Source: an uncultured Arachnia sp. (GTDB lineage: Bacteria > Actinomycetota > Actinomycetes > Propionibacteriales > Propionibacteriaceae). Taken from it: a stretch of 64,000 nt of DNA. Location: positions 1 to 64,000 of the forward strand of contig CANMNB010000007.1 of the NCBI GenBank assembly GCA_947499145.1, read 5' to 3'. The notes beneath the pieces were generated by a model that was not told where the DNA came from, made no database searches, and saw only the letters and a program-made list of their open reading frames with translations. Positions 15,989 through 24,538 of the stretch are shown here, one piece after another. Numbering within the stretch: position 1 is the stretch's first letter; every line of letters starts with the position of its first letter. A program made the position numbers and the translations under genes.

Positions 15989-16917
15989 TGGAGACCGGCG
16001 AGTTCCAGCTCATCGACCGGATCGCCGACGGCGTCGTCACCGGCCGCGACATCGTCCTCGGCATCGGCGACGACGCGGCCGTCTGGCGCCCGGACGGCGA
16101 CCAGGTCATCACCACCGACCTCCTCGTCGAGGGCGTCCACTTCAAGCGCGGCTGGTCCCCGGCCTTCCAGATCGGGCGCAAGACCGTCGCGGTCAACGTC
16201 TCCGACGTCGAGTCCATGGGTGCCCGGCCCGCCGGCCTGGTCGTCGCCGTGGTCCTGCCGCCCGACGCCGACGATCGCTGGGTGGCGGAGTTCAACGCCG
16301 GAATCCGCGACGAGGCGGCCCGCGCCGGCATCTCCCTCATCGGGGGAGACCTCTCCGGCGGCACCACCCTGACGATCTGCGCCACAGCCGTCGGCCACCT
16401 CGAGGGCAGGCCGGCCGTCACCCGGGCCGGGGCGAAGGTGGGCGACCAGGTCGCCGTCGCCGGAAAGCTCGGCTGGGCCGGCGCCGGGCTCATGGTCCTG
16501 CAACGCGGGTTCGGTTCCCCGAAGGAACTGGTGGCGGAGCAGCAGTGCCCCACCGTGCCCTACGGGCAGGGCGTCGTCGCCGCCCAAGCTGGCGCCACCG
16601 CCATGCTCGACGTCTCCGACGGCCTGCTCGCGGACCTCGGCCACATCTGCGAGCGGTCGAAGGTCGGCATCAACGTGGGCACCCATCTCATCGACATCCC
16701 GGAGCCGATGCAGCGCGTCAGCGCCGCCACCGGCAGGTCCCCCTGGAGCTTCATCCTGGGCGGGGGAGAGGACCACGCCCTGACCGCCACCTTCCCCGCC
16801 GACGCCACCCTGCCCGAGGGCTGGACCCGCGTCGGGATCGTCGTCGAGGGCACCGACGTCCTGGTCGACGGCGAGCCCTGGGACGGCACCCGCGGCTGGG
16901 ACCACTTCGCCCACTGA
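15988..16917 (+). CDS. thiL: thiamine-monophosphate kinase
   Basis: A 309-residue PurM/AIRS-fold kinase that phosphorylates thiamine monophosphate to thiamine diphosphate. Landmarks are GIGDDAAVWRPDGDQVITTDLLVEGVHF, AVNVSDVESMGARPAGLVV, LIGGDLSGG (the Asp-rich Mg site), MLDVSDGLLADLGHICERS and ILGGGEDHALTATF near the C-terminus. The length is normal. The ATG overlaps the last base of the ddl stop, so the two are coupled. No other thiamine gene is in the window. No THI box is seen, as expected for a gene inside an operon. Confidence 0.95.
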   Translation: METGEFQLIDRIADGVVTGRDIVLGIGDDAAVWRPDGDQVITTDLLVEGVHFKRGWSPAFQIGRKTVAVNVSDVESMGARPAGLVVAVVLPPDADDRWVAEFNAGIRDEAARAGISLIGGDLSGGTTLTICATAVGHLEGRPAVTRAGAKVGDQVAVAGKLGWAGAGLMVLQRGFGSPKELVAEQQCPTVPYGQGVVAAQAGATAMLDVSDGLLADLGHICERSKVGINVGTHLIDIPEPMQRVSAATGRSPWSFILGGGEDHALTATFPADATLPEGWTRVGIVVEGTDVLVDGEPWDGTRGWDHFAH

Positions 16918-16988
16918 ACCCCGCCATTTCGGCTCCCGCGGTGTGTGGGAGGTGGGAATCGCCTCGGCAGTGGGCTACCGTGCTACGC

Positions 16989-19469
16989 ATGGCGACCCGT
17001 GCACCTTCCCCGGCGCGGAGCTCCTCGAAGGCTCGATCGACGGCTGCAACCAAGCCGAGGCCGAAGTCCGGGAGTTCCCGAACTTCCTCGACCACCAAGC
17101 GTGCCCCGGCGAAGCGCACGCCGGCCCCGAAGCCGCAGCGCACCGGACCGAACCCGATCCTGCATGGCATCGGTGTCGTCGTCATGGGCATCGCGCACGG
17201 CGTCGGCGCGCTGGCCCGCAGCTTCGGGGGCGCAGCGAAGGACGTCGACCCCAAGCTCCGCCGTGATGGCGTCGGCCTGCTCCTGCTCGCGCTCGGCATC
17301 GTGCTGGCCGCCCGGCTGTGGTTCATGATGACCGGGCCGGTCGGGGAAGCGATCGGCATCGCCGTCACCACGGTGTTCGGCACGCTCAGCGTCGCCGTGC
17401 CCGCCGTGCTGTTCTACGGCTCCTGGCGTGTGCTGCGGCATCCCCGCGACGTCGACCAGGCCCCCCGTACCGGGCTCGGCTGGATGTTCATCACCTTCGG
17501 CGTCCTCGGGCTCGTCAACATCGCCGAGGGCCTCCCGCGCCCCGACGACATGGACGCCCTGCGCGCCAGCGGTGGCATCCTCGGCTTCCTCTCCTCGAGC
17601 CTGCTCCACGACCTCCTCACGGTCTGGGTGGCCGTGCCGCTGCTCGCGATCCTCACGCTGTTCGGCGTCCTCGTCGTCATCGGCCGCCCCCTCCACGAGA
17701 TCATCGCTGGTGCCCGCCAGCTGCTCGGCACCCTCGTCGAGCGGCCCGACGACGACGCTGCCGGGGAGCGTCTGCGCCTCGGTGTCGACGTGCCCTACGA
17801 CACCCCACTCATCGAGGACGAGGACTCCCTCGACGCGACGGGGGAGCTCAGCGACGACGAACTTCTGCCGCCGTCACGTGGGTCGAAGGGCCGCCCCGCC
17901 GCGGGCAGGCGCCCCGCCGACGCGGAGCCCGAGACCGAGCTCCTGCCGCCGGAGCATTCCGCCGCCCCGGCGCGCGCCGAGCAGCTCACGCTCGGCGGCG
18001 ACATCGTCTACCAACTCCCCAGCGAGCAGCTCCTGGCACCCGGCTCCAAGCCGAAGGCCCGTACCGAGGGGTCCGACAAGGTGGTGCGGCAGCTGGCGTC
18101 GACGCTGGCCGAGTTCGAGATCGACGCCCGCGTCACCGGCTACACCCGCGGCCCGACGGTCACCCGCTACGAGGTGGAGCTCGGCTCCGCCATCAAGGTC
18201 AGCAAGGTCACCGGGCTCGCCGACAACATCGCCTACGCCGTCGGCTCCAACGAGATCCGCATCCTGACCCCGATCCCGGGCAAGTCCGCCATCGGCATCG
18301 AGATCCCCAACCTGGACAAGGAGGTGGTCTCCCTCGGCGACGTGCTGCGCTCCCCGAAGGCCCGCAACGACCACCACCCGCTCACCGTCGGGCTGGGCAA
18401 GGACGTCGAGGGCGGGTTTGTCGTCGCCAACATGGCCAAGATGCCGCACCTGCTCGTCGCCGGCGCCACCGGGTCCGGCAAGTCCAGCTTCATCAACTCG
18501 CTGATCACGTCGGTGATGATGCGCGCCACCCCCGACGAGGTGCGCATGCTGCTCGTCGACCCGAAGCGCGTGGAGCTCAACCATTACGAGGGCATCCCGC
18601 ACCTGGTGACCCCGATCATCACCAACCCGAAGAAGGCCGCCGAGGCCCTCGCCTGGGTCGTGCGGGAGATGGACATGCGCTACGACGACCTGGCCGCCTT
18701 CGGGTTCCGCCACGTCGACGACTTCAACAAGGCCGTCCGGGCCGGGCAGGTCAAGGTTCCCGAGGGCTCCGAGCGCAAGCTCCTGCCGTACCCGTACCTG
18801 CTGGTCGTCGTCGACGAGCTCGCCGACCTCATGATGGTGGCCCCCCGGGACGTCGAGGACTCTGTAGTTCGCATCACCCAGCTGGCGCGCGCCGCCGGCA
18901 TCCACCTGGTGCTGGCCACCCAGCGTCCCTCCACCGATGTCGTCACCGGGTTGATCAAGGCCAACGTGCCATCCCGCCTGGCGTTCGCGACGTCGTCGAT
19001 GACCGACTCGCGCGTCATCCTCGACCAGCCGGGGGCCGAGAAGCTGGTCGGCAAGGGCGACGGCCTGTTCCTGCCCATGGGCGCCGGCAAGCCGATCCGC
19101 GTCCAGGGCGCTTGGGTCAACGAGTCCGAGATCCGCGACGTCGTGGGCCACGTGGCGCAGCAGCTCCAGCCGAGCTACCGCGAGGACGTCACCGCTCCGT
19201 CGGCTGAGAAGAAGGTGGTCGACGACATCGGCGACGACTTGGAGCTCGTGCTCGACGCCTGCCGGCTCGTGGTGGAACTGCAACTCGGCTCGACGTCGAT
19301 GCTGCAGCGGAAGCTGCGTGTCGGTTTCGCCAAGGCCGGCCGCCTCATGGACATCCTGGAGAGCCGCGGCGTCGTCGGGCCCTCCGAGGGGTCGAAGGCG
19401 CGCGAGGTCCTGGTGAAGCCCGAGGACCTCGACGACGTGCTCGCCAACCTCGCCGAGGGCGTCGACTGA
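16989..19469 (+). CDS. ftsK: DNA translocase FtsK/SpoIIIE
   Basis: An 826-residue septal DNA pump. After a basic Ser/Lys/Pro-rich N-terminus (residues 1-50) come four or so membrane helices (about 85-230), an acidic linker, then the motor. Walker A is GATGSGKSS (from Gly492); Walker B is LLVVVDELADLMM. HLVLATQRPSTDVVTGLIKANVPSR is the conserved RecA-like segment. A C-terminal gamma winged helix (LVVELQLGSTSMLQRKLRVGFAKAGRLMDILE) would read KOPS-type sequences. The ATG at 16989 is preceded seven bases upstream by TACCGT (16976-16981), a likely leaderless promoter. The stop overlaps the rimO start. Confidence 0.96.
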   Translation: MATRAPSPARSSSKARSTAATKPRPKSGSSRTSSTTKRAPAKRTPAPKPQRTGPNPILHGIGVVVMGIAHGVGALARSFGGAAKDVDPKLRRDGVGLLLLALGIVLAARLWFMMTGPVGEAIGIAVTTVFGTLSVAVPAVLFYGSWRVLRHPRDVDQAPRTGLGWMFITFGVLGLVNIAEGLPRPDDMDALRASGGILGFLSSSLLHDLLTVWVAVPLLAILTLFGVLVVIGRPLHEIIAGARQLLGTLVERPDDDAAGERLRLGVDVPYDTPLIEDEDSLDATGELSDDELLPPSRGSKGRPAAGRRPADAEPETELLPPEHSAAPARAEQLTLGGDIVYQLPSEQLLAPGSKPKARTEGSDKVVRQLASTLAEFEIDARVTGYTRGPTVTRYEVELGSAIKVSKVTGLADNIAYAVGSNEIRILTPIPGKSAIGIEIPNLDKEVVSLGDVLRSPKARNDHHPLTVGLGKDVEGGFVVANMAKMPHLLVAGATGSGKSSFINSLITSVMMRATPDEVRMLLVDPKRVELNHYEGIPHLVTPIITNPKKAAEALAWVVREMDMRYDDLAAFGFRHVDDFNKAVRAGQVKVPEGSERKLLPYPYLLVVVDELADLMMVAPRDVEDSVVRITQLARAAGIHLVLATQRPSTDVVTGLIKANVPSRLAFATSSMTDSRVILDQPGAEKLVGKGDGLFLPMGAGKPIRVQGAWVNESEIRDVVGHVAQQLQPSYREDVTAPSAEKKVVDDIGDDLELVLDACRLVVELQLGSTSMLQRKLRVGFAKAGRLMDILESRGVVGPSEGSKAREVLVKPEDLDDVLANLAEGVD

Positions 19470-20887
19470 TGACCGCTGGGGGGTCCGCCCACAGCGTGCA
19501 CATCGCCACCCTGGGCTGCGCACGCAACGACGTGGACTCCGAGGAGCTCGCCGGCCGGCTGCTGGCCGGGGGCTTCCAGCTGGTCGACGAGCCGGGAGCC
19601 GCCGAGACCGTGGTGGTCAACACCTGCGGATTCGTCGAGCAGGCCAAGAAGGACTCCATCGACACCCTGCTCGCCGCCGCCGACCTGAAGGCCGGCGGCC
19701 GGACACGCGCCGTCGTGGCAGTGGGGTGCATGGCCGAGCGCTACGGCGTCGAGCTCGCGCGGGAGCTGCCGGAAGCCGACGCCGTGCTCGGCTTCGACGA
19801 CTACACCGACATCGCCGACCGGCTCCGCCTGATCCTCTCCGGCGCCTCCGTGGAGGCCCACACCCCCCGCGACCGCCGCGCGCTCCTGCCCGTGGCCCCG
19901 GCCGCGCGGCACGCCTCCGTCGACCACCACGCCGTCCCCGGGCACGCCGTCGCCGGTCCGGCCTCGGGGCCACCGGTCGTGCGGCAGCGGCTCGCCGGTG
20001 GGCCGACGGCGTCGCTGAAGATCGCCTCCGGCTGCGACCGGCGCTGCGCCTTCTGTGCCATCCCGCGGTTCCGCGGCAGCTACATCTCCCGGCCCTCCGA
20101 CGAGGTGGTCGCCGAGGCGATCTGGCTCGCCGAGCAGGGCGTCACGGAGGTCTTCCTCGTCTCCGAGAACACCTCCAGCTACGGCAAGGACCTGCCGGGG
20201 GAGTCCCTGGAGCGGCTGCTGACGGACCTGTCGCAGGTCGATGGGCTGGAGTGGGTCCGCGTGTCCTACCTGCAGCCCGCCGAGGTGCGGCCCGGCCTGC
20301 TCGAAGCGATGCTGCAGACGCCCAAGGTGGTCCCGTACTTCGACCTCAGTTTCCAGCACGCCGCTCCCGCGGTGCTGCGGCGCATGCGACGCTTCGGGGA
20401 CCCGGAGTCCTTCCTGTCCCTGATCGAGCGCATCCGCCGCGCCGCTCCCGAGGCGGGCATCCGCAGCAACGTCATCGCCGGCTTCCCCGGCGAGACGGAG
20501 GGCGACGTCGAGACGCTGCGGCAGTTCATCATCGAGGCCCGGCTCGACGTGTTGGGCGTCTTCGGCTATTCCGACGAGGACGGCACTGAGGGCGAGCGCC
20601 TCGACGGGCACGTGCCCGACGACGAGATCGAGGCCCGCCGGGCTCTGCTGGCCGACGTCGCCATCGAGGTCTGCGAGCAGCGGGCCGCCGACCGCGTGGG
20701 GGAGTCCGCCACCGTCCTGGTGGAGTCCCTCGACGACGGCGAGGCCACCGGCCGCGCCCCCCACCAGGGCCCGGAGACCGACGGCGTCGTGATGCTGTCC
20801 GGGGAACGGGATTTCCGGATCGGGGAGTTCGTCGACGTGTGCTTCATCGACAATGAAGGCATCGACCTGATCGGAGCGACCAGATGA
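19469..20887 (+). CDS. rimO: ribosomal protein S12 methylthiotransferase
   Basis: A 472-residue radical SAM methylthiotransferase. The N-terminal domain has the three cluster cysteines in TLGCARNDVDSEEL, NTCGFVEQAK and VGCMAERYG. The radical SAM cluster is CDRRCAFC (Cys189, 193, 196). The sequence PRFRGSYISR identifies RimO rather than MiaB. A TRAM domain closes the protein. Between the two domains is a Pro/Ala-rich insert of about 45 residues (roughly 130-175), as in other actinobacterial RimO proteins. It modifies an Asp of S12. It is coupled to ftsK upstream and pgsA downstream (four-base overlap). Confidence 0.96.
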   Translation: MTAGGSAHSVHIATLGCARNDVDSEELAGRLLAGGFQLVDEPGAAETVVVNTCGFVEQAKKDSIDTLLAAADLKAGGRTRAVVAVGCMAERYGVELARELPEADAVLGFDDYTDIADRLRLILSGASVEAHTPRDRRALLPVAPAARHASVDHHAVPGHAVAGPASGPPVVRQRLAGGPTASLKIASGCDRRCAFCAIPRFRGSYISRPSDEVVAEAIWLAEQGVTEVFLVSENTSSYGKDLPGESLERLLTDLSQVDGLEWVRVSYLQPAEVRPGLLEAMLQTPKVVPYFDLSFQHAAPAVLRRMRRFGDPESFLSLIERIRRAAPEAGIRSNVIAGFPGETEGDVETLRQFIIEARLDVLGVFGYSDEDGTEGERLDGHVPDDEIEARRALLADVAIEVCEQRAADRVGESATVLVESLDDGEATGRAPHQGPETDGVVMLSGERDFRIGEFVDVCFIDNEGIDLIGATR

Positions 20888-21477
20888 GCCAGGCGGCAGC
20901 AGCCAAGCCCAGCAACGTGAACCTGCCCAACGCCCTCACCGTGCTGCGGATCGTGCTCGTGCCCGTCTTCCTCGTCGTACTGTTCCTGCACCCCGACGAC
21001 CTGGGCTGGCGCATCGGGGCGGCCGCAGCGTTCACCGTCGCGATCATCACCGATCTGCTGGACGGCAAGATCGCCCGCAAGTACAACCTCGTCACCGACT
21101 TCGGAAAACTGTGGGACCCCGTGGCCGACAAGGCGTTGACCGGGGCGGCGTTCATCAGCCTCGGCATCCTGGGCGAGCTGTGGTGGAGCCTCATCATCAT
21201 CGTGCTGGTGCGCGAGTGGGGGATCACGTACGTGCGCGCCGCGATCGCCAAGTACGGGATCATGGCCGCCAACCGCGGCGGGAAGCTGAAGACCGTCACC
21301 CAGTCCGTCGCGCTCATCATCTTCCTGGTGGGACTGCAGTTCCTGCCCGGCTGGATCGGCGTCATCGCCTGGATCATCATGTGGGCCGCCGTCATCCTCA
21401 CCGTCGTCACCGGCCTGGACTACCTGCGCGAGGCGTCGCGGATCCGCAACGCGGCGAAGAAGCACCGCAGTGAGTGA
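20884..21477 (+). CDS. pgsA: CDP-diacylglycerol--glycerol-3-phosphate 3-phosphatidyltransferase
   Basis: A 197-residue CDP-alcohol phosphatidyltransferase making phosphatidylglycerol phosphate in the membrane. The signature D-x2-D-G-x2-A-R-x8-G-x3-D-x3-D is fully present in DLLDGKIARKYNL, then VTDFGKLWDPVADK. Several hydrophobic segments follow, as usual. NLPNALTVLRIVLVPVFLV near the N-terminus is typical of PgsA. It overlaps rimO by four bases (20884-20887), continuing the ftsK-rimO-pgsA operon. An alternative phosphatidyl acceptor cannot be excluded by sequence alone, but the length and synteny with recA fit PgsA. Confidence 0.94.
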   Translation: MSQAAAAKPSNVNLPNALTVLRIVLVPVFLVVLFLHPDDLGWRIGAAAAFTVAIITDLLDGKIARKYNLVTDFGKLWDPVADKALTGAAFISLGILGELWWSLIIIVLVREWGITYVRAAIAKYGIMAANRGGKLKTVTQSVALIIFLVGLQFLPGWIGVIAWIIMWAAVILTVVTGLDYLREASRIRNAAKKHRSE

Positions 21478-21503
21478 CGGATCGCTGGACTAGCATCGCC
21501 TCC

Positions 21504-21995
21504 ATGGCGACCCCGGTGGAGGAACTGATCACGCTGATGACGGATCGGTCGGTGACACTCGCCACGTGCGAGTCACTGACCGGCGGAGGAATCGGCGCCG
21601 CCATCACGGCCGTGCCCGGGGCGTCCGCCGTCTTCCGGGGGGCCTTGGTCACCTACGCGAAGGACCTGAAGGCCACGCTCGCCGGCGTCGACGAGCAGCT
21701 CATCGACGCCGAGGGCGTGGTGAACGAGCTGACCGCCATCCAGATGGCACTCGGAGCACAGTCGCGCTGCGACGCTGACTGGGCCGTCTCGACCACCGGC
21801 GTCGCAGGCCCGACCACGATCGACGGCGCGGAGGTGGGGACCGTGTGGTTCGCCGTCGTCGGCCCGTCGATGGGCATGTCGGACCGGCCGCAGTACACGG
21901 AGCTGAAGAAGTTCGAGGGCGACCGGCAGACCATCCGGGAAGCCGCCATCGAGCACGCCGTCGTGATGCTGCTCCGCGTGCTGGGTGCTCCCTGA
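21504..21995 (+). CDS. cinA: CinA C-terminal domain protein (nicotinamide-nucleotide amidohydrolase)
   Basis: A 163-residue stand-alone CinA C-terminal domain, which deamidates nicotinamide mononucleotide in NAD salvage. Conserved pieces are TLATCESLTGGGIGAAITAVPGASAVFRGALVTYA, KATLAGVDEQLIDAEGVVNE and STTGVAGPTTIDGAEVGTVWFAV. The N-terminal MoaB-like domain of long CinA proteins is absent, as usual in actinobacteria. ATG 21504 is favoured over the GTG at 21474 because TAGCAT (21491-21496) lies seven bases before it, a leaderless layout. It lies in the conserved pgsA-cinA-clgR-recA order. Confidence 0.9.
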   Translation: MATPVEELITLMTDRSVTLATCESLTGGGIGAAITAVPGASAVFRGALVTYAKDLKATLAGVDEQLIDAEGVVNELTAIQMALGAQSRCDADWAVSTTGVAGPTTIDGAEVGTVWFAVVGPSMGMSDRPQYTELKKFEGDRQTIREAAIEHAVVMLLRVLGAP

Positions 21996-22080
21996 GTTGG
22001 ACGCGTGCGGAATAATGCTGGGTGGCTGTTGGTTGTAACCCTCGACGCGGGCATCCGTCCCGCGCAGACAGGTGAAGGTG

Positions 22081-22356
22081 ATGAAGACGATTCTGCTCCG
22101 CAAGGTCATGGGCGAGACGCTGCGCGAACTGCGCATGCACGCCGGCATGACGCTGCGCGAGGTCTCCGTCACCTCCATGGTGAGCCTGGGATACCTCAGC
22201 GAGATCGAGCGCGGCCACAAGGAAGCCTCCAGCGAGGTGCTGTTCTCCGTGGTCGCCGCCCTCGGCGTCAGCCTGTCCGACCTGCTGTCGATGGTGTCCG
22301 ACAAGGTCGCCCTCGTCGAGGCACGCGCCGAGTCCAAGGTGGCCCTCGCCGCGTGA
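22081..22356 (+). CDS. clgR: ClgR-like XRE-family transcriptional regulator
   Basis: A 91-residue protein, nearly all helix-turn-helix (about residues 8-65): GETLRELRMHAGMTLREVS, then SLGYLSEIERGHKEASSEVL, then VSLSDLLSMVSD. The EIERGHKEASSE recognition region and the position between cinA and DUF3046-recA identify ClgR, an activator of Clp protease genes in actinobacteria. It is itself a Clp substrate in known cases. The C-terminus ends in hydrophobic VALAA, compatible with Clp turnover. The ATG at 22081 follows an AGGTGA ribosome site; a GTG at 22072 is also in frame. Confidence 0.9.
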   Translation: MKTILLRKVMGETLRELRMHAGMTLREVSVTSMVSLGYLSEIERGHKEASSEVLFSVVAALGVSLSDLLSMVSDKVALVEARAESKVALAA

Positions 22357-22364
22357 GGTCCTGA

Positions 22365-22559
22365 GTGCGCGAGGTAGAACTCTGGAAACGGCTCGAGGCC
22401 GTGCTCCCCGACGGGTACGCGCGCGTCTGGGCCGACCAGGTGGTGCTCGCCGAACTCGGCGGCCGTACGGTCTCAGAAGCGCTGCGAGCGGGGGTCCCGT
22501 GCAAGCGCGTCTGGCGCGTCGCCTGGGCCCACCTGGAGCTTCCCGCCACCCTGCGGTGA
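22365..22559 (+). CDS. DUF3046 protein
   Basis: A 64-residue protein with GTG start. It carries the full DUF3046 pattern: REVELWKRLEAVLPDGYARVWADQVVLAELGGRTVSEALRAGVPCKRVWRVAWAHLELP, cited here by its ends and middle (W-x-R at 7-9, ADQVVLAELGGRT, GVPCKRVWRVAW). The family is confined to actinobacteria, where it lies immediately upstream of recA. Its function is unknown. It stands eight bases after clgR and is probably cotranscribed with it. Confidence 0.9.
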   Translation: MREVELWKRLEAVLPDGYARVWADQVVLAELGGRTVSEALRAGVPCKRVWRVAWAHLELPATLR

Positions 22560-22586
22560 CTGGCAGCGACGCGCCCGGCGTGTCGA

Positions 22587-22615
22587 TTGCATTCGAACAT
22601 GTGTTCGCCTAGCCT
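22587..22615 (+). promoter_or_regulatory. recA promoter with LexA box filling the spacer
   Basis: The -35 is TTGCAT (22587-22592) and the -10 is TAGCCT (22610-22615), with a 17-base spacer. The SOS box TCGAAC-atgt-GTTCGC occupies 22593-22608, almost the whole spacer, matching 11 of 12 conserved positions. LexA bound there would block RNA polymerase directly. Confidence 0.85.
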
Positions 22616-22738
22616 GAATCTTGGCTCGATCGTTCTCCACAGCCCCTGACGGATCTGGGGAACTGTCGGTCCCGATTCCTACAGTGGTCAATGACAGCGA
22701 ACCAGGGCCGGGAGCGGTCCAGCAGGGAAGGAACCACC

Positions 22739-23794
22739 ATGGCGGTAGCGGACCGCAGCAAGGCCCTCGAGGCTGCGCTCGCCCAGATCGAGAAGGCCCA
22801 CGGCAAGGGCTCGGTCATGCGGCTGGGCGAGGACACTCGCCAGCCCATCGACGTCATCCCCACCGGATCGGTCGCCCTCGACGTGGCGCTCGGAATCGGT
22901 GGCCTGCCGCGCGGCCGCGTGGTGGAGATCTACGGCCCCGAGTCCAGCGGCAAGACGACGGTGGCGCTGCACGCCATCGCCAACGCCCAGGCCGACGGCG
23001 GCATCTGTGCCTTCATCGACGCCGAGCACGCGCTGGACCCGGACTACGCGCAGAAGCTCGGCGTCAACACCGACGAGCTCCTCGTCTCGCAGCCGGACAA
23101 CGGCGAGCAGGCCCTCGAGATCGCTGACACGCTCGTGCGTTCCGGTGCTCTCTCGCTCATCGTCATCGACTCCGTGGCGGCCCTGACGCCGCGCGCCGAG
23201 ATCGAGGGGGAGATGGGGGACTCGCACGTCGGCCTGCAGGCCCGCCTGATGAGCCAGGCACTGCGCAAGATGACCGGCGCCCTGAAGTCGTCCAACACCA
23301 CCGCCATCTTCATCAACCAGCTGCGCGAGAAGATCGGCGTCATGTTTGGTTCGCCGGAGACCACCACCGGTGGCCGGGCCCTGAAGTTCTACTCGTCCGT
23401 GCGACTCGACGTGCGCCGCATCGAGACCCTCAAGGACGGAACCGACATGGTCGGCAACCGTACCCGCGTCAAGGTGGTCAAGAACAAGGTCGCGCCGCCC
23501 TTCAAGCAGGCCGAGTTCGACATCATGTACGGCCAGGGCATCTCCAAGGAGGGCAGCCTGATCGACATGGGCGTGGACTGCGGGGTCATCCGCAAGGCCG
23601 GCGCCTGGTTCACCTACGAGTCGGACCAGCTCGGCCAGGGCAAGGAGAACGCCCGCGGCTTCCTGCGCAACAACCCCGACGTCGCCGCCGAGATCGAGCG
23701 TCGGATCCGCACGCACATGGGTCTGGACAAGACACCGGGCGAGCCGGAGGAGCGCATCGATCCGACCACGGGGGAAGTCCAGATTGACTTCTGA
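22739..23794 (+). CDS. recA: recombinase RecA
   Basis: A 351-residue RecA, which forms filaments on ssDNA for strand exchange and triggers LexA self-cleavage. Walker A is GPESSGKTT (residues 66-73 region), Walker B is [11 protein letters not shown], with the L1/L2 loops [35 protein letters not shown] between and after. No intein is present. ATG 22739 is the family start; a second in-frame ATG at 22691 would add an untypical Ser/Arg-rich extension. The upstream promoter carries an SOS box. recX overlaps the end. Confidence 0.98.
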   Translation: MAVADRSKALEAALAQIEKAHGKGSVMRLGEDTRQPIDVIPTGSVALDVALGIGGLPRGRVVEIYGPESSGKTTVALHAIANAQADGGICAFIDAEHALDPDYAQKLGVNTDELLVSQPDNGEQALEIADTLVRSGALSLIVIDSVAALTPRAEIEGEMGDSHVGLQARLMSQALRKMTGALKSSNTTAIFINQLREKIGVMFGSPETTTGGRALKFYSSVRLDVRRIETLKDGTDMVGNRTRVKVVKNKVAPPFKQAEFDIMYGQGISKEGSLIDMGVDCGVIRKAGAWFTYESDQLGQGKENARGFLRNNPDVAAEIERRIRTHMGLDKTPGEPEERIDPTTGEVQIDF

Positions 23795-24275
23795 GGAGAC
23801 CAGCCGGGCGGACCAGGTCGAGTTCGCCCGGCGGATCGCCCTCAACCTCCTCGAGCGGCGGCAGCGCTCCGAGGGGGAGCTGAGGGCTGCCCTGGCCCGC
23901 AAGAACGTCCCGCAGGACATCATCGACGAGCTGATGACGCGCTTCACCGAGGTGCAACTCATCGACGATGCGGCCTTCGCTGAGGCGCTCGTCACCACCC
24001 GTGTCCAGGTGGAACGTCGCGGGCGCACGCGGATACGTCAGGAACTCCGCACCAAGGGAGTGGACCAGGAGATCATCGACGAGGCGCTCTCGGGCCTTGA
24101 CGTCGAGGACGAGTGGGAGGCCGCCCGCACGTTCGCCTCCCGCCGCGCCAAGAGCCTCGTCGGGCTGGATCCCCTCAAGGCCCAGCGTCGGCTCATGGGA
24201 GCCCTGGCCCGCCGCGGCTTCTCCCCGTCCATCGTCACGCAGGTCACTCGGGAGACCCTGGGCGCCCAGGACTAG
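23784..24275 (+). CDS. recX: regulatory protein RecX
   Basis: A 163-residue all-helical RecX, a modulator that caps or inhibits RecA filaments. Tandem three-helix repeats are visible: [41 protein letters not shown], then [15 protein letters not shown] and [20 protein letters not shown], then AARTFASRR and [17 protein letters not shown]. The TTG start at 23784 lies eleven bases inside recA, so the two are coupled; this gives RecX control together with the SOS-induced recA message. Confidence 0.93.
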   Translation: MTSEETSRADQVEFARRIALNLLERRQRSEGELRAALARKNVPQDIIDELMTRFTEVQLIDDAAFAEALVTTRVQVERRGRTRIRQELRTKGVDQEIIDEALSGLDVEDEWEAARTFASRRAKSLVGLDPLKAQRRLMGALARRGFSPSIVTQVTRETLGAQD

Positions 24276-24281
24276 ATCGTT

Positions 24282-24309
24282 TGTGTTTTCCACAGGTCGG
24301 TCCTAGTCT
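24282..24309 (+). promoter_or_regulatory. candidate promoter of the rny gene
   Basis: TTGTGT (24282-24287), a 16-base spacer and TAGTCT (24304-24309) form a plausible sigma-70 promoter just after the recX stop. It would give rny a leader of about 220 bases. The spacer contains a DnaA-box-like TTTTCCACA (24287-24295). The leader itself (24310-24538) holds no gene. Confidence 0.5.
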
Positions 24310-24538
24310 CTAGAGCAAGGTCTACGTGACCCTGCATGAACCACAACTCCGGCAACGGAGCAGAACTGACACCGAAACCGCCAGCTGCCGGCGACCACGC
24401 CCGCACTGTCGTACATGGATCTGACAAGCGCATACAGCGGCGAGCACTGGCTCGCCCGTGTTTGCCCTCCCCGGGCACGAGCCGGGGTGCGGTGGTGGTC
24501 GTGCGGGCGCACGGGACCTCGACGACGAGGAGTGTGCC

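Noticed and set aside
22739-23794. An intein in recA, and likewise in nrdJ.
   Set aside because: Both proteins have normal family lengths and their conserved blocks are uninterrupted.
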